Part shown: piece by piece, positions 26,378 through 38,165 of the stretch | How positions within the stretch are numbered: position 1 is the stretch's first letter | Layout: every line of letters begins with the position of its first letter | Source of the DNA: Rhodospirillum rubrum ATCC 11170 | GTDB lineage: Bacteria; Pseudomonadota; Alphaproteobacteria; Rhodospirillales; Rhodospirillaceae | DNA: 64,000 bases | Assembly: GCF_000013085.1 (NCBI RefSeq) | Contig: NC_007643.1 | Span: 2,155,001-2,219,000 of the forward strand | Reading direction: 5' to 3' | Notes under the pieces: model-generated | Told to the model about the DNA's origin: nothing | What the model saw: only the letters and a program-made list of their open reading frames with translations | Databases searched by the model: none | Translations under genes and position numbers: made by a program

Positions 26378-27355
26378 ATGATCCTGGGATACGCCGAGGA
26401 AAACGGCCGGCTACGGCGCCTGCCAGTGCCACTCGATGAAACCGAACGGGTTATTTGGTACGACCTTTTCTGCCCCACCCCGCGCGAGGCCGCCCAGGTC
26501 GCCTCGGTGCTCGGCATCGAGATCCCGACGCGCGAGGAGATGGAGGAGATCGAGATTTCAAGCCGGCTTTATCAGGAAGACGACGCGATCTTCATGACCG
26601 CCACCTTGCTCTCGCGCACCGATACCGATCAGCCCCAATCCTCGCCCGTCACCTTCATTCTGGCCGGCGCCCGGCTGGTCACCATTCGCTACGAGGAACC
26701 CCGGGCCTTCCAGGCTTTCCCGACGCGGGCCGAAAAAGCCGGGCTCGGCTGTTTCAGCGGCGAAAAGACCCTGCTCGCCCTGCTCGAGGCCGTCGTCGAC
26801 CGCCTGGCCGATGTCCTTGAACGCGACGCCCGGGAAATCGACCGCCTGTCGCAAAGCATCTTTTCCCACGACTCGTCGGGATCACGGGATTCGCGCGACA
26901 AGGACTTCCAGAAGATCCTGAAACTGATCGGCCGCAAGGGCGATCTGACCAGCGACATCCGCGAAAGCATGGTCAGCCTGCAACGGGTTTTCGTCTATCT
27001 CACCCAGATCGCCACCGAACGCAAAACCGGCAAGGACAGCCGGACCCGCTTGCGCACCCTCCACCGCGACGCCCAGTCGCTGACCGATCACGCCACCTTC
27101 TTGTCGAGCAAGATCACTTTCCTGCTTGATGCGACGCTGGGCATGATCAATATCGAACAGAACGCCATCATCAAACTCTTCTCGGTGGTCGCCGTCATCT
27201 TCCTGCCGCCAACCCTGGTCGCCAGCATTTATGGAATGAATTTCCGCTATATGCCCGAACTTGAATGGCCTTTCGGCTATCCTCTGGCCATCGCCCTGAT
27301 GCTCGCCTCGGCCATCATTCCTTACCGGTTGTTCAAACGATGGGGTTGGCTCTGA
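26378..27355 (+). CDS. corA: CorA family magnesium/divalent cation transporter
   Basis: Pentameric inner-membrane channel for Mg2+ (and Co2+ or Ni2+ in some members). The long cytoplasmic alpha/beta funnel is followed by two C-terminal membrane helices, the first ending in the selectivity motif YGMNF (about residue 285), and the basic end RLFKRWGWL. The ATG at 26378 follows AAGGGG; in-frame codons further upstream would only add non-conserved sequence. Length is 325 residues, as usual. It is divergent from ftsB and followed by a kinase-like gene in the same direction. Confidence 0.93.
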   Translation: MILGYAEENGRLRRLPVPLDETERVIWYDLFCPTPREAAQVASVLGIEIPTREEMEEIEISSRLYQEDDAIFMTATLLSRTDTDQPQSSPVTFILAGARLVTIRYEEPRAFQAFPTRAEKAGLGCFSGEKTLLALLEAVVDRLADVLERDAREIDRLSQSIFSHDSSGSRDSRDKDFQKILKLIGRKGDLTSDIRESMVSLQRVFVYLTQIATERKTGKDSRTRLRTLHRDAQSLTDHATFLSSKITFLLDATLGMINIEQNAIIKLFSVVAVIFLPPTLVASIYGMNFRYMPELEWPFGYPLAIALMLASAIIPYRLFKRWGWL

Positions 27356-27499
27356 GGAACGACACCCTGCCTTTTGATCTAGCTTTCGCCTAGCCAGTAG
27401 ACCTTTCTTCCACGATACTAACGTCGATTCCATCAAGACCGGCGGGGCTTGCGTCCCCGTCGCGACGGAAGCCGGGAGATCAGGGATCAGAGGTGGGGA

Positions 27500-28540
27500 A
27501 TGGAGGGCGCAGAGGCCATGAGACCGCGGCAACGGTGGATTCCCGTGGTCGTCTTCCTCACCTTATCGGTCGTTCTGACCGCCGGCTTGGTGAGCGTTGA
27601 TGCGTTCGATCTGTTTTATGATTTTTCGCGCGCCCACGAGAGCTGGGAAGCCGACGAAATCGCCCTGGCGCTGTTTGCGGCGATCTTCGGCGGTTTCATC
27701 GCCTTCTTTTTTGAAGTCTGGAGGGTCAACCGCTCGTTGACACTGAGTCTGGCCGCCCTTGAGGAGGCCAAGCGCGAGGCCGAGACGGCGCGCCACGAGG
27801 CCGAGGCGGCCCATGCCGCCAAAAACCACTTCCTATCCCACCTCAATCAGGAACTGCGCACGCCGCTCAACGCCATCTCGGGGTATGCCGAGAAAATCGC
27901 CCAATTGGCCGAGACCCGCCCGCTTCCCGAGCAGGTCACCCAGGGCGTCGGCCAAATCCGCCGGGCCAGCGACGAGTTGCGCCAGTTGATCGACGAGTTG
28001 CTCGACCTGTCGGCGGTGGGCGACGGCACGCTGAGCCTGGATTTGCGCCCGGTCGACATCCTCGGCTTTTTCGCCCTCTGCGCCCGCGACCTGCAAACCC
28101 TGTTTTCGCGCCGCCATTCCACCCTCGACCTTGATCTGGCGGGCATCGGTGGCAAGGCGATGATCGACGAGGCGCGCTTGAAGCAGATCCTTTATGCGGT
28201 TCTGATCAGCGCCATTCGCCAGACCCCGGAAGGGGTGGTCGACCTCAGCGCCTCGACCACCGATCAGCCAAGCCCAGGCCTGTCGAAAAGCCAAAGGGAA
28301 CCGCGCGTTCTCCACGTCACCGTCACCAGCGATTCCCTCAGCCGCTCGCTCACCCGCATCGCCGATCCCTTCGCCCCTTTTCAAAGCGGCGGCGACGAGT
28401 CCATGGGGATCGGCTTGGGGTTGACGCTCAGCCGCTCGCTCGCCCAACGCATGGGCGGCGATCTTGTCGTCGCCCGGGTCAGCGGCGGCCGCAACGGCTA
28501 TCACATCCGCATCCCCTTGCCGCCGGCCGTCGACGGATAA
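27500..28540 (+). CDS. Histidine-kinase-like membrane protein lacking catalytic residues (probable pseudokinase)
   Basis: 346 residues. Two membrane segments (about 14-34 and 53-74), a coiled coil, a HisKA-like helix and a shortened HATPase-like domain. In the H-box FLSHLNQELRTPLNAI the position of the phosphoacceptor His is Gln (codon 27848-27850); the only nearby His is three residues earlier. The N-box reads ILYAVLISAIRQT, with Ala and Ser where the two Asn are expected, and no DxGxG G1 box is present. Only the G2-like GIGLGLTLSRSLAQRMGG is kept. The frame is intact with normal codon use, so it seems maintained. ATG at 27500 follows GAGGTGGGGA; ATG 27518 is possible. It is followed by a strong terminator. 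Confidence 0.75.
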   Translation: MEGAEAMRPRQRWIPVVVFLTLSVVLTAGLVSVDAFDLFYDFSRAHESWEADEIALALFAAIFGGFIAFFFEVWRVNRSLTLSLAALEEAKREAETARHEAEAAHAAKNHFLSHLNQELRTPLNAISGYAEKIAQLAETRPLPEQVTQGVGQIRRASDELRQLIDELLDLSAVGDGTLSLDLRPVDILGFFALCARDLQTLFSRRHSTLDLDLAGIGGKAMIDEARLKQILYAVLISAIRQTPEGVVDLSASTTDQPSPGLSKSQREPRVLHVTVTSDSLSRSLTRIADPFAPFQSGGDESMGIGLGLTLSRSLAQRMGGDLVVARVSGGRNGYHIRIPLPPAVDG

Positions 28541-28544
28541 AAAA

Positions 28545-28579
28545 GGCCGCCATCCCAAGGGAACGGCGGCCCGTTTTTT
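28545..28579 (+). terminator. Rho-independent terminator between pseudokinase gene and eno
   Basis: GGCCGCC (28545-28551) pairs with GGCGGCC (28565-28571), followed by CG and six T. An A-run on the left side (28539-28544) lets it work on the minus strand as well, so it probably ends both the kinase-like gene and the eno transcript coming from the right. Confidence 0.85.
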
Positions 28580-28611
28580 GTCCAATCAGGCCAACAACGG
28601 CCGAAGACCGA

Positions 28612-30749
<2,138 letters not shown>

Positions 30750-30814
30750 GCGGGGGAAGACCTCTCGTGGCAACCGCGCGGCGCCCGCCCGGGCCCCGCG
30801 TCGGCGGGGGCGGA

Positions 30815-32476
<1,662 letters not shown>

Positions 32477-32577
32477 TCAGACCCAGTCCGTCGACCCTTG
32501 GCCGACGGACCTGGACCCCTTTCATTCCGCCGGACGAAGCCGGCGAACCCGAAACCGAATCGCGCCTGACGCGACGG

Positions 32578-33018
32578 TCAGCGTGACACCGGCGGAGCCG
32601 GCGGCGCATCGGCGGCCGGCGCCGCAGGCGCTTGGCCGGAGTCGCCCGCCGGCGCATCGCCAACCGGAGCCGCCCCGGAGTCGCCCGCCGGCGCCTCGAC
32701 CGGAGTGCCGGCTTCCGGAGCATCCTTGGACTCGCCGCCGATCAGACTGTTGATCGAGGGCAAGTCGATGGAATCAAGGATATGGGAAAAGCCGTCCTCG
32801 CCCTTATTGGCCAGCAGCGCCAGCAGCATGCTGGTGGTCATGAAAGCGGCGGCAAGGATGCCGGTCGTCCGGGTCAGCACATTGCCCGCCTGGCGTCCGG
32901 TCATGAAACCGCCGCCTCCGCCGATGCCAAGGGCGCCGCCTTCGGACCGCTGCAAAAGAATCAGGGTGACCATCGCGATGGCGATCAACAGGTGGATGAC
33001 GAGAATGACCGTAATCAT
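32578..33018 (-). CDS. secG: Preprotein translocase subunit SecG
   Basis: Small integral subunit of the SecYEG channel. Two membrane segments at about residues 3-23 and 53-72 flank the conserved loop LQRSEGGALGIGGGGGFMTG. The C-terminal half (about 90-146) is a Pro/Ala/Gly tail with short repeats of the type APAGDSG, which is common in alphaproteobacterial SecG and probably disordered. The ATG at 33018 starts directly at the first helix. It is between tpiA and pyrG, as in many relatives. Confidence 0.95.
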   Translation of the reverse strand: MITVILVIHLLIAIAMVTLILLQRSEGGALGIGGGGGFMTGRQAGNVLTRTTGILAAAFMTTSMLLALLANKGEDGFSHILDSIDLPSINSLIGGESKDAPEAGTPVEAPAGDSGAAPVGDAPAGDSGQAPAAPAADAPPAPPVSR

Positions 33019-33254
33019 GCTTTTCCAAAGTCCCTGGGGCAGCGCCCGCGACCTGCGGGGGTTGCCCGTCCATGACACCAGAGAGAACCCGAACGGGGGC
33101 GGCCGGCCGGCGAGCCTTTATCAAAAAGACTCATCGGGAAAGCGGACCGCCATCGCCCGGCGCCCTTTTAGCGTCCCCGTCGCGCCTTTACCAGAGGCAA
33201 GACGAAGACGATCGCATCCAACCGCCGGCGGGGTCCGGGCCGACGCGTCAAATC

Positions 33255-34013
33255 TTAAGCGCAGGACTGGGCGATCGCCCAGAAATCCTCGGCCTTGAGG
33301 CTGGCGCCGCCGACCAGGGCGCCATCGACGTTTTCCAAGGCCATCAGCTCGGCGGCGTTGTCGGGCTTGACCGATCCGCCGTAAAGCAGGCGCACGCCAT
33401 TGCCGTCCGCCCCCAGGGCGCCGACCAGATCCTTGCGCAGCGCGCCATGGACCTTGGCGACATCCTCGGTCGTCGGCACGCGACCGGTACCGATGGCCCA
33501 GACGGGTTCATAGGCGATGACCACCTTGCCCGAATCCGCGTGGGTGGGCAACGATCCGGCCAATTGGCCCGAGACCACGGCCAGGGTTTCCCCGGCGTCG
33601 CGCTGGGCCTCGGTCTCGCCGACGCAGATCACGGCGATCAGACCGGCGGCCAGGGCGGCCTCGGCCTTGGCCTTGACCAGGGCATCGGTTTCGCCGTGAT
33701 CGGCCCGGCGTTCCGAATGGCCGACGATGACGAACTGGCAGCCGAGATCGGCCAGCATCGGGGCCGAGACATCGCCCGTATGGGCGCCCTTGGCCTTGGC
33801 ATGGCAATCCTGGCCGCCAACGGCGATGCCCGATCCGGCCACGGCGCCGACCACCGTGCTGATCAACGGAAAAGGCGGACAAAGAAGAAGGTCGAAATCG
33901 ACCCCACCGGCCTTGTTAAGCCTCTGGGCAAGATCCCGGGCGAGGCCCTGGCCCTCGGCCTTGAGGCCGTTCATCTTCCAGTTTCCGGCAATAAGCGGAC
34001 GACGCACGGTCAT
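33255..34013 (-). CDS. tpiA: Triosephosphate isomerase
   Basis: Interconverts dihydroxyacetone phosphate and glyceraldehyde 3-phosphate. Catalytic residues are visible: Asn and Lys in AGNWKMNG near the N-terminus, His in [10 protein letters not shown], and Glu in [13 protein letters not shown]; the phosphate-binding [11 protein letters not shown] and [10 protein letters not shown] follow. Length 252 is normal. The ATG at 34013 was chosen because the family N-terminus begins there. It heads the minus-strand run to eno and is divergent from the PpiD-like gene. Confidence 0.97.
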   Translation of the reverse strand: MTVRRPLIAGNWKMNGLKAEGQGLARDLAQRLNKAGGVDFDLLLCPPFPLISTVVGAVAGSGIAVGGQDCHAKAKGAHTGDVSAPMLADLGCQFVIVGHSERRADHGETDALVKAKAEAALAAGLIAVICVGETEAQRDAGETLAVVSGQLAGSLPTHADSGKVVIAYEPVWAIGTGRVPTTEDVAKVHGALRKDLVGALGADGNGVRLLYGGSVKPDNAAELMALENVDGALVGGASLKAEDFWAIAQSCA

Positions 34014-34360
34014 GGGAGGACGCTTCCCTTTCGACAGAGGCGACCGGAAAGCGGCCGGGCCCGCGCCGGGGCCGGCCATCTCCCGGACTTGGGGGCGGGG
34101 GCGACGACCCGATCGACGGGTGCCGCCCCGATGGTGACACCATGGGTACCACAGCGCCCGGGCGAATGCCACCCGGGCGGGCAGAGGCTGCTCAGCTTAT
34201 CGGAGGGCGCCCGCCCGACACAACCCGGTTGCGGGGGGAATGCGCCCTACCTATGATGCGCTCGCCCCGGCTAGCGGCCCACTCGGGCGCCAGCCTTGGC
34301 GCGCGGGCCTTGCCGAGGCCGCTCCCGTCCTTTTTTCAAACTGCACAACGGTCCGCCCCC
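34014..34360. promoter_or_regulatory. Divergent intergenic region, tpiA / PpiD-like gene
   Basis: 347 bp, GC-rich, open in several frames but without recognisable protein sequence. It should carry promoters in both directions. A T-run (34330-34336) stands close to the right-hand start. I see no convincing operator or repeat. Confidence 0.3.
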
Positions 34361-36259
34361 ATGCTCGACGCCCTGCGCAGAGGTTCCAAGTCCTGGCTCG
34401 CCAAAAGTCTTCTCGGGTTACTCGTCCTCAGCTTCGGCGTGTGGGGCGTCGCCGATTACATGGTTCGCGGTGGCGGTCCAAAGCCGGCGATCACGGTTGG
34501 AGGGCAGAGCTTCGGCGCCGGCTATGTGCGCAATCAGTTCTCCGAGGATCTGGGCCGCCTGCGCCGCCAGGGCATCGAACTTGATGCCGAACAGGCGATC
34601 GCCATGGGCCTGCTCGGTCAGACCGTCCAGACCATCGTTCAAGGCGCCGTGCTTGACGAAAGCGGCCGCCGGCTTGGCCTTGTCGCCAGCGACGACGCCT
34701 TGCGCTCGGCCATCCAGAACGATCCTTTGTTCAAGGGCGCCGACGGCCGCTTCGATCGCGACCGCCTGAGCCGCATCCTCGCGGCCAATAATCTGACCGA
34801 GGCCGGCTATATCGATCTGCGCCGCCGCGACATGATCCGCGAAGCCCTGGTCGAGCCGGTGGTCAGCGCCGTGGGCGTTCCCGGGCCGATCGTCGATGTG
34901 CTGGCCGCCCATGCCTCCGAACGCCGCGTCGCCCAGGTCCTGACCGTCGCCAAGGCCGCCCTGCCGGCGCCGACGACGAAGCCGACCGAAGAGGCGCTGG
35001 AAAAGGTCCGCCAGGAGAACCTTGATCGCTTCACCGCCCCGGAATATCGGACGGCCAAGGCCCTGCTGCTGACCCGCGACGCCGTGGCCGGTTCGATCAC
35101 CGTCGCCGACGAGGCGATCGCCCAGTATTACGAGGCCCATGGCGACGAATTCGTTCAGCCGGCCTCGCGCCGGGTCACCCAGGCGCTGTTTTCCAGCCGC
35201 GAGCAGGCCGACTCCGCCCTCGTCCTGATCCGCAGTTCCTCGGCCAGCCTTGACGAGGCGTCGCGCAAGATCACCGGAAGCGGCGCCATCGACATGGGCA
35301 ACGTCACCGACAGCTCGCTGCCCGCCCCCCTGCCCGCCACCATCGCCGCCCAGGACGTCGGCGTGGTTGGCGAACCGGCGCAAAGCCCCCTTGGCTGGCA
35401 TCTGTTCCTGGTGACCGCCGCCACCCCGGAAACCACCAAGCCTTTGGCCGAGGTCGCCCCGCAGATCCGCAAGACCCTGGCCAGCGATCAGGCGGTGGAT
35501 TCGCTCTATGCCCTGTCGACCCAGGTCGAGGACCTGCTGGCCGGCGGCGCCGGCATCGACGAGGTGGCGACCCAGGTCGGACTGCCGTTGTTGGCCTTCA
35601 GCGTCGACAGCCAGGGCAATTCCCAAGACGGCACCCCGGCCAAGGGCCTGCCCAGCGACGGCGCCTTCCTCAAGACCCTGTTCGGTCTGGGCGAGGGCGA
35701 GGTCAGCCCGATGATCGACTACGAGGGCGGCTTCTTCATCCAGCGCCTGGAAACCATCACCCCCCGCGCCCCCCGGCCGCTTGACGCGGTGCGGGCCGAG
35801 GTTGTCGCCCTGTGGCAGGACCAGGAACAGACCGCCACCGCCGGCCGCCTTGCCGAGGGCCTGTTGTCGCGGGCCAAGGCCGGCGCCTCGTTCGAGGATC
35901 TGGCCGCCGCCGAGCCGGCAAGCCGCCTGTCGACCACCCCGCCGGTCACCCGGGACGGCCGGTCCGATGGCGCGGCCGAGGCCGACCCGCTTCCCGGCGC
36001 CCTGGTTCAGGCCATGTTCGCCGCCCGTCAGGGGGACGTGGTGCGCGCCGATGGCTCCGATGGCGTCTCGCTGCTGCGCGTCCTTGAGATCCGCCAGCCC
36101 TCCGCCGAAATCGCCGCCCGCGAGCGCGCCAGCGTCGAACAAAGCCTGCGTCAGGCCTATTCCGCCGATGTGGCCAACGGCTATTCCGCCGCCCTTGGCG
36201 ACACGGTCGGGGTCACCGTCGATCAGGGCGTGGTGCTTGACGCCGTCAAAACGAACTGA
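34361..36259 (+). CDS. PpiD-like periplasmic peptidyl-prolyl isomerase/chaperone (SurA N-terminal type)
   Basis: Membrane-anchored folding factor for outer-membrane and periplasmic proteins. An N-terminal membrane helix (about residues 17-36, SLLGLLVLSFGVWGVADYMV), a SurA_N-like helical domain (about 45-170), a parvulin-like region in the middle (about 255-370; YEAHGDEFVQPASRRVTQAL and SPLGWHLFLVT) and a helical C-terminus. The parvulin active-site pattern is weak, as in PpiD, so chaperone activity is more likely than isomerase. Length is 632. The gene precedes trpE with a terminator between, a conserved alphaproteobacterial neighbourhood. Confidence 0.88.
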   Translation: MLDALRRGSKSWLAKSLLGLLVLSFGVWGVADYMVRGGGPKPAITVGGQSFGAGYVRNQFSEDLGRLRRQGIELDAEQAIAMGLLGQTVQTIVQGAVLDESGRRLGLVASDDALRSAIQNDPLFKGADGRFDRDRLSRILAANNLTEAGYIDLRRRDMIREALVEPVVSAVGVPGPIVDVLAAHASERRVAQVLTVAKAALPAPTTKPTEEALEKVRQENLDRFTAPEYRTAKALLLTRDAVAGSITVADEAIAQYYEAHGDEFVQPASRRVTQALFSSREQADSALVLIRSSSASLDEASRKITGSGAIDMGNVTDSSLPAPLPATIAAQDVGVVGEPAQSPLGWHLFLVTAATPETTKPLAEVAPQIRKTLASDQAVDSLYALSTQVEDLLAGGAGIDEVATQVGLPLLAFSVDSQGNSQDGTPAKGLPSDGAFLKTLFGLGEGEVSPMIDYEGGFFIQRLETITPRAPRPLDAVRAEVVALWQDQEQTATAGRLAEGLLSRAKAGASFEDLAAAEPASRLSTTPPVTRDGRSDGAAEADPLPGALVQAMFAARQGDVVRADGSDGVSLLRVLEIRQPSAEIAARERASVEQSLRQAYSADVANGYSAALGDTVGVTVDQGVVLDAVKTN

Positions 36260-36265
36260 TCACCG

Positions 36266-36302
36266 CCCGCGCCAAAGGGGGTGCCTTTTGGCGCGGGTTT
36301 TC
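36266..36302 (+). terminator. Rho-independent terminator after the PpiD-like gene
   Basis: CCCGCGCCAAA (36266-36276) pairs perfectly with TTTGGCGCGGG (36287-36297), then TTTTC. It lies 7 bp after the stop codon and 69 bp before trpE, so trpE is probably transcribed mainly from its own promoter, or is subject to read-through. Confidence 0.85.
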
Positions 36303-36370
36303 GCCTTCCAAGCCTAACGCGCAACCCCCAAAACCGCCGTCCCGATCCATCCTCCTTGCGGAGAGTTCCG

Positions 36371-37885
36371 ATGCCGACCACCCTGCCCGTCCTGGATCGC
36401 GCTTTCGTCACCGCCTATGACGCCGGCACGCCCCAGGTCGTCTGGACCCGTCTGGTCGCCGATCTCGAAACGCCCGTATCGGCGATGCTGAAACTGGCCG
36501 ATGGCCGGCCCTATTCCTTCCTGCTCGATTCGGTGGAAGGCGGGGCGGTGCGCGGACGCTATTCGATCATCGGCCTCAAGCCCGATGTGCTGTGGCGGGC
36601 GCGGTCCGGTCAGGCCGAGATCAACCGGTCGGTCCGCCACGATCCCACGGCCTTCGTCGCCGATGGCCCGGCGCTCGATTCCTTGCGCCGCCTAGTCGAG
36701 GAAAGCCGCATCGACCTGCCCGCCGGCTTGCCGCCGATGGCGGCGATGGTCGCGGGCTATCTTGGCTATGACGTGGTGCGTCTGGTCGAACCCCAGATCG
36801 CCGATACCAACCCCGATCCCATCGACGTTCCCGACGGCATCTTCCTGCGCCCGACGCTGATGGCGATTTTCGACAATGTCGAGCATATGGTGACCCTGGT
36901 CACCCCCGTGCGCCGCGAAGACGGCGTGAGCGCGGCGGCGGCTTATACCCTGGCCCAGGAGCGTCTGGCCGACGCCGTCACCGATTTCCAGCGCACCCTG
37001 CCCTATCGCCGCGAGGCCTTCGACACCTTGTCGACGCCGCCGGCGCCGATGGGCACCATGGCCCCGGCGACCTATTGCGAGATGGTGAAGAAGGCCAAGG
37101 AGTACATCCTGGCCGGCGACATCTTCCAGGTGGTGCTGTCCCAGCGCTTCACCGTGCCCTTCCGCCTGCCGCCGTTCTCGCTCTATCGCTCGCTGCGCCG
37201 CACCAACCCCTCGCCCTTCATGTTCTATCTCGATATGGGGGCGTTCCATATCGTCGGGGCGAGCCCGGAGATTCTGGTCCGCCTGCGCGATGGTCAGGTC
37301 ACCATCCGGCCGATCGCCGGCACCCGCAAGCGCGGCGCCACCCCCGACGAGGACAAGGCCCTGGCCGCCGATTTGCTGGCCGATCCCAAGGAACTGGCCG
37401 AGCATCTGATGCTGCTGGATCTGGGGCGCAACGATGTCGGCCGGGTGGCCAAGGTCGGCACGGTCGGCGTGCGGGCCGACGAAAAGATGTTTGTCGAATA
37501 CTACAGCCACGTCATGCATATCGTGTCGAACGTCACCGGCGAGATCGCGCCCGGCCACGATGCCCTTGACGCCCTGTTCGCCGGGTTTCCCGCCGGGACG
37601 GTCTCGGGCGCGCCCAAGGTGCGGGCGATGGAAATCATCGACGAGCTCGAGCCGGTGCGGCGCGGCTTCTACGCCGGAACCGTCGGCTATTTCGCCGCCA
37701 ACGGGTCGATGGACACCTGTATTTCGCTGCGCACCTGTCTGGTCAAGGACGGGGTCATGCATGTCCAGGCCGGGGCCGGCATCGTCGCCGACAGCGATCC
37801 GATGGCCGAATACGAGGAATGCCTGAACAAGGCCAAGGCCCTGGTCCGCGCCGCCGAGGAAGCCGTGCGCTACGCCGCCGGCTAA
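36371..37885 (+). CDS. trpE: Anthranilate synthase component I
   Basis: Uses chorismate and ammonia to make anthranilate, the first step of tryptophan synthesis. The N-terminal domain carries the feedback-site type sequence SFLLDSVEGG; the chorismate-binding domain has FQVVLSQRF, FYLDMGAFHIVGASPEILVR, IRPIAGTRKRG, LMLLDLGRNDVGRVA, and SGAPKVRAMEII. Length 504 is normal. The ATG at 36371 was chosen for homology. Its partner trpG is 4.2 kb away, separated by a copper cassette on the other strand, whereas in many relatives trpE and trpG are close. Confidence 0.97.
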   Translation: MPTTLPVLDRAFVTAYDAGTPQVVWTRLVADLETPVSAMLKLADGRPYSFLLDSVEGGAVRGRYSIIGLKPDVLWRARSGQAEINRSVRHDPTAFVADGPALDSLRRLVEESRIDLPAGLPPMAAMVAGYLGYDVVRLVEPQIADTNPDPIDVPDGIFLRPTLMAIFDNVEHMVTLVTPVRREDGVSAAAAYTLAQERLADAVTDFQRTLPYRREAFDTLSTPPAPMGTMAPATYCEMVKKAKEYILAGDIFQVVLSQRFTVPFRLPPFSLYRSLRRTNPSPFMFYLDMGAFHIVGASPEILVRLRDGQVTIRPIAGTRKRGATPDEDKALAADLLADPKELAEHLMLLDLGRNDVGRVAKVGTVGVRADEKMFVEYYSHVMHIVSNVTGEIAPGHDALDALFAGFPAGTVSGAPKVRAMEIIDELEPVRRGFYAGTVGYFAANGSMDTCISLRTCLVKDGVMHVQAGAGIVADSDPMAEYEECLNKAKALVRAAEEAVRYAAG

Positions 37886-37896
37886 ACAAATCCTCT

Positions 37897-37924
37897 CCCC
37901 GCCCCCTGGCTTCAAGGGGCGGGG
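37897..37924. terminator. GC-rich hairpin between convergent trpE and copZ
   Basis: CCCCGCCCC (37897-37905) pairs with GGGGCGGGG (37916-37924) across a 10-nt loop, between the stop codons of trpE (+) and copZ (-). It lacks a T-run, but its place suggests a bidirectional end of transcription. Confidence 0.5.
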
Positions 37925-37932
37925 GGGCAGGC

Positions 37933-38148
37933 TTAGGCGGCCTTGGGGCCCAGGTAATCGAAGCCGGCGCCATCGACGGCGGCTTCGATCGCCGCGTCAT
38001 CGTCCAGACCCTCGACGCTGACGCAGCCGCCGTCCAGATCGACCACCACCTTGAGATCGGCGTCGTCGGTCAACGATTTGATGGCGCGTTCGACCGAACG
38101 GGCGCAGCCGCCGCAGGTCATGCCACCCACCAGATAAGTCTTCGCCAT
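37933..38148 (-). CDS. copZ: Copper chaperone / heavy-metal-associated (HMA) domain protein
   Basis: 71-residue ferredoxin-like metallochaperone. The metal-binding motif GMTCGGCARSVERAI puts Cys12 and Cys15 in the usual places, and the beta-alpha-beta pattern continues through DLKVVVDLDGGCVSVEGL to DDAAIEAAVDGAGFDY. It likely carries Cu(I) to the CopA ATPase encoded upstream. It follows the deacetylase gene by 17 bp on the same strand, making a three-gene unit copA - deacetylase - copZ. Confidence 0.92.
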   Translation of the reverse strand: MAKTYLVGGMTCGGCARSVERAIKSLTDDADLKVVVDLDGGCVSVEGLDDDAAIEAAVDGAGFDYLGPKAA

Positions 38149-38165
38149 TGGGAACTCTCCTGTTT

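Noticed and set aside
26122-26439. Possible small gene upstream of corA
   Set aside because: No ribosome site, overlaps corA in another frame and shows no recognisable fold or motif.
34418-36142. 574-codon minus-strand open frame opposite the PpiD-like gene
   Set aside because: No ribosome site, no recognised domain, and the plus strand has membrane helix, SurA_N and parvulin features.
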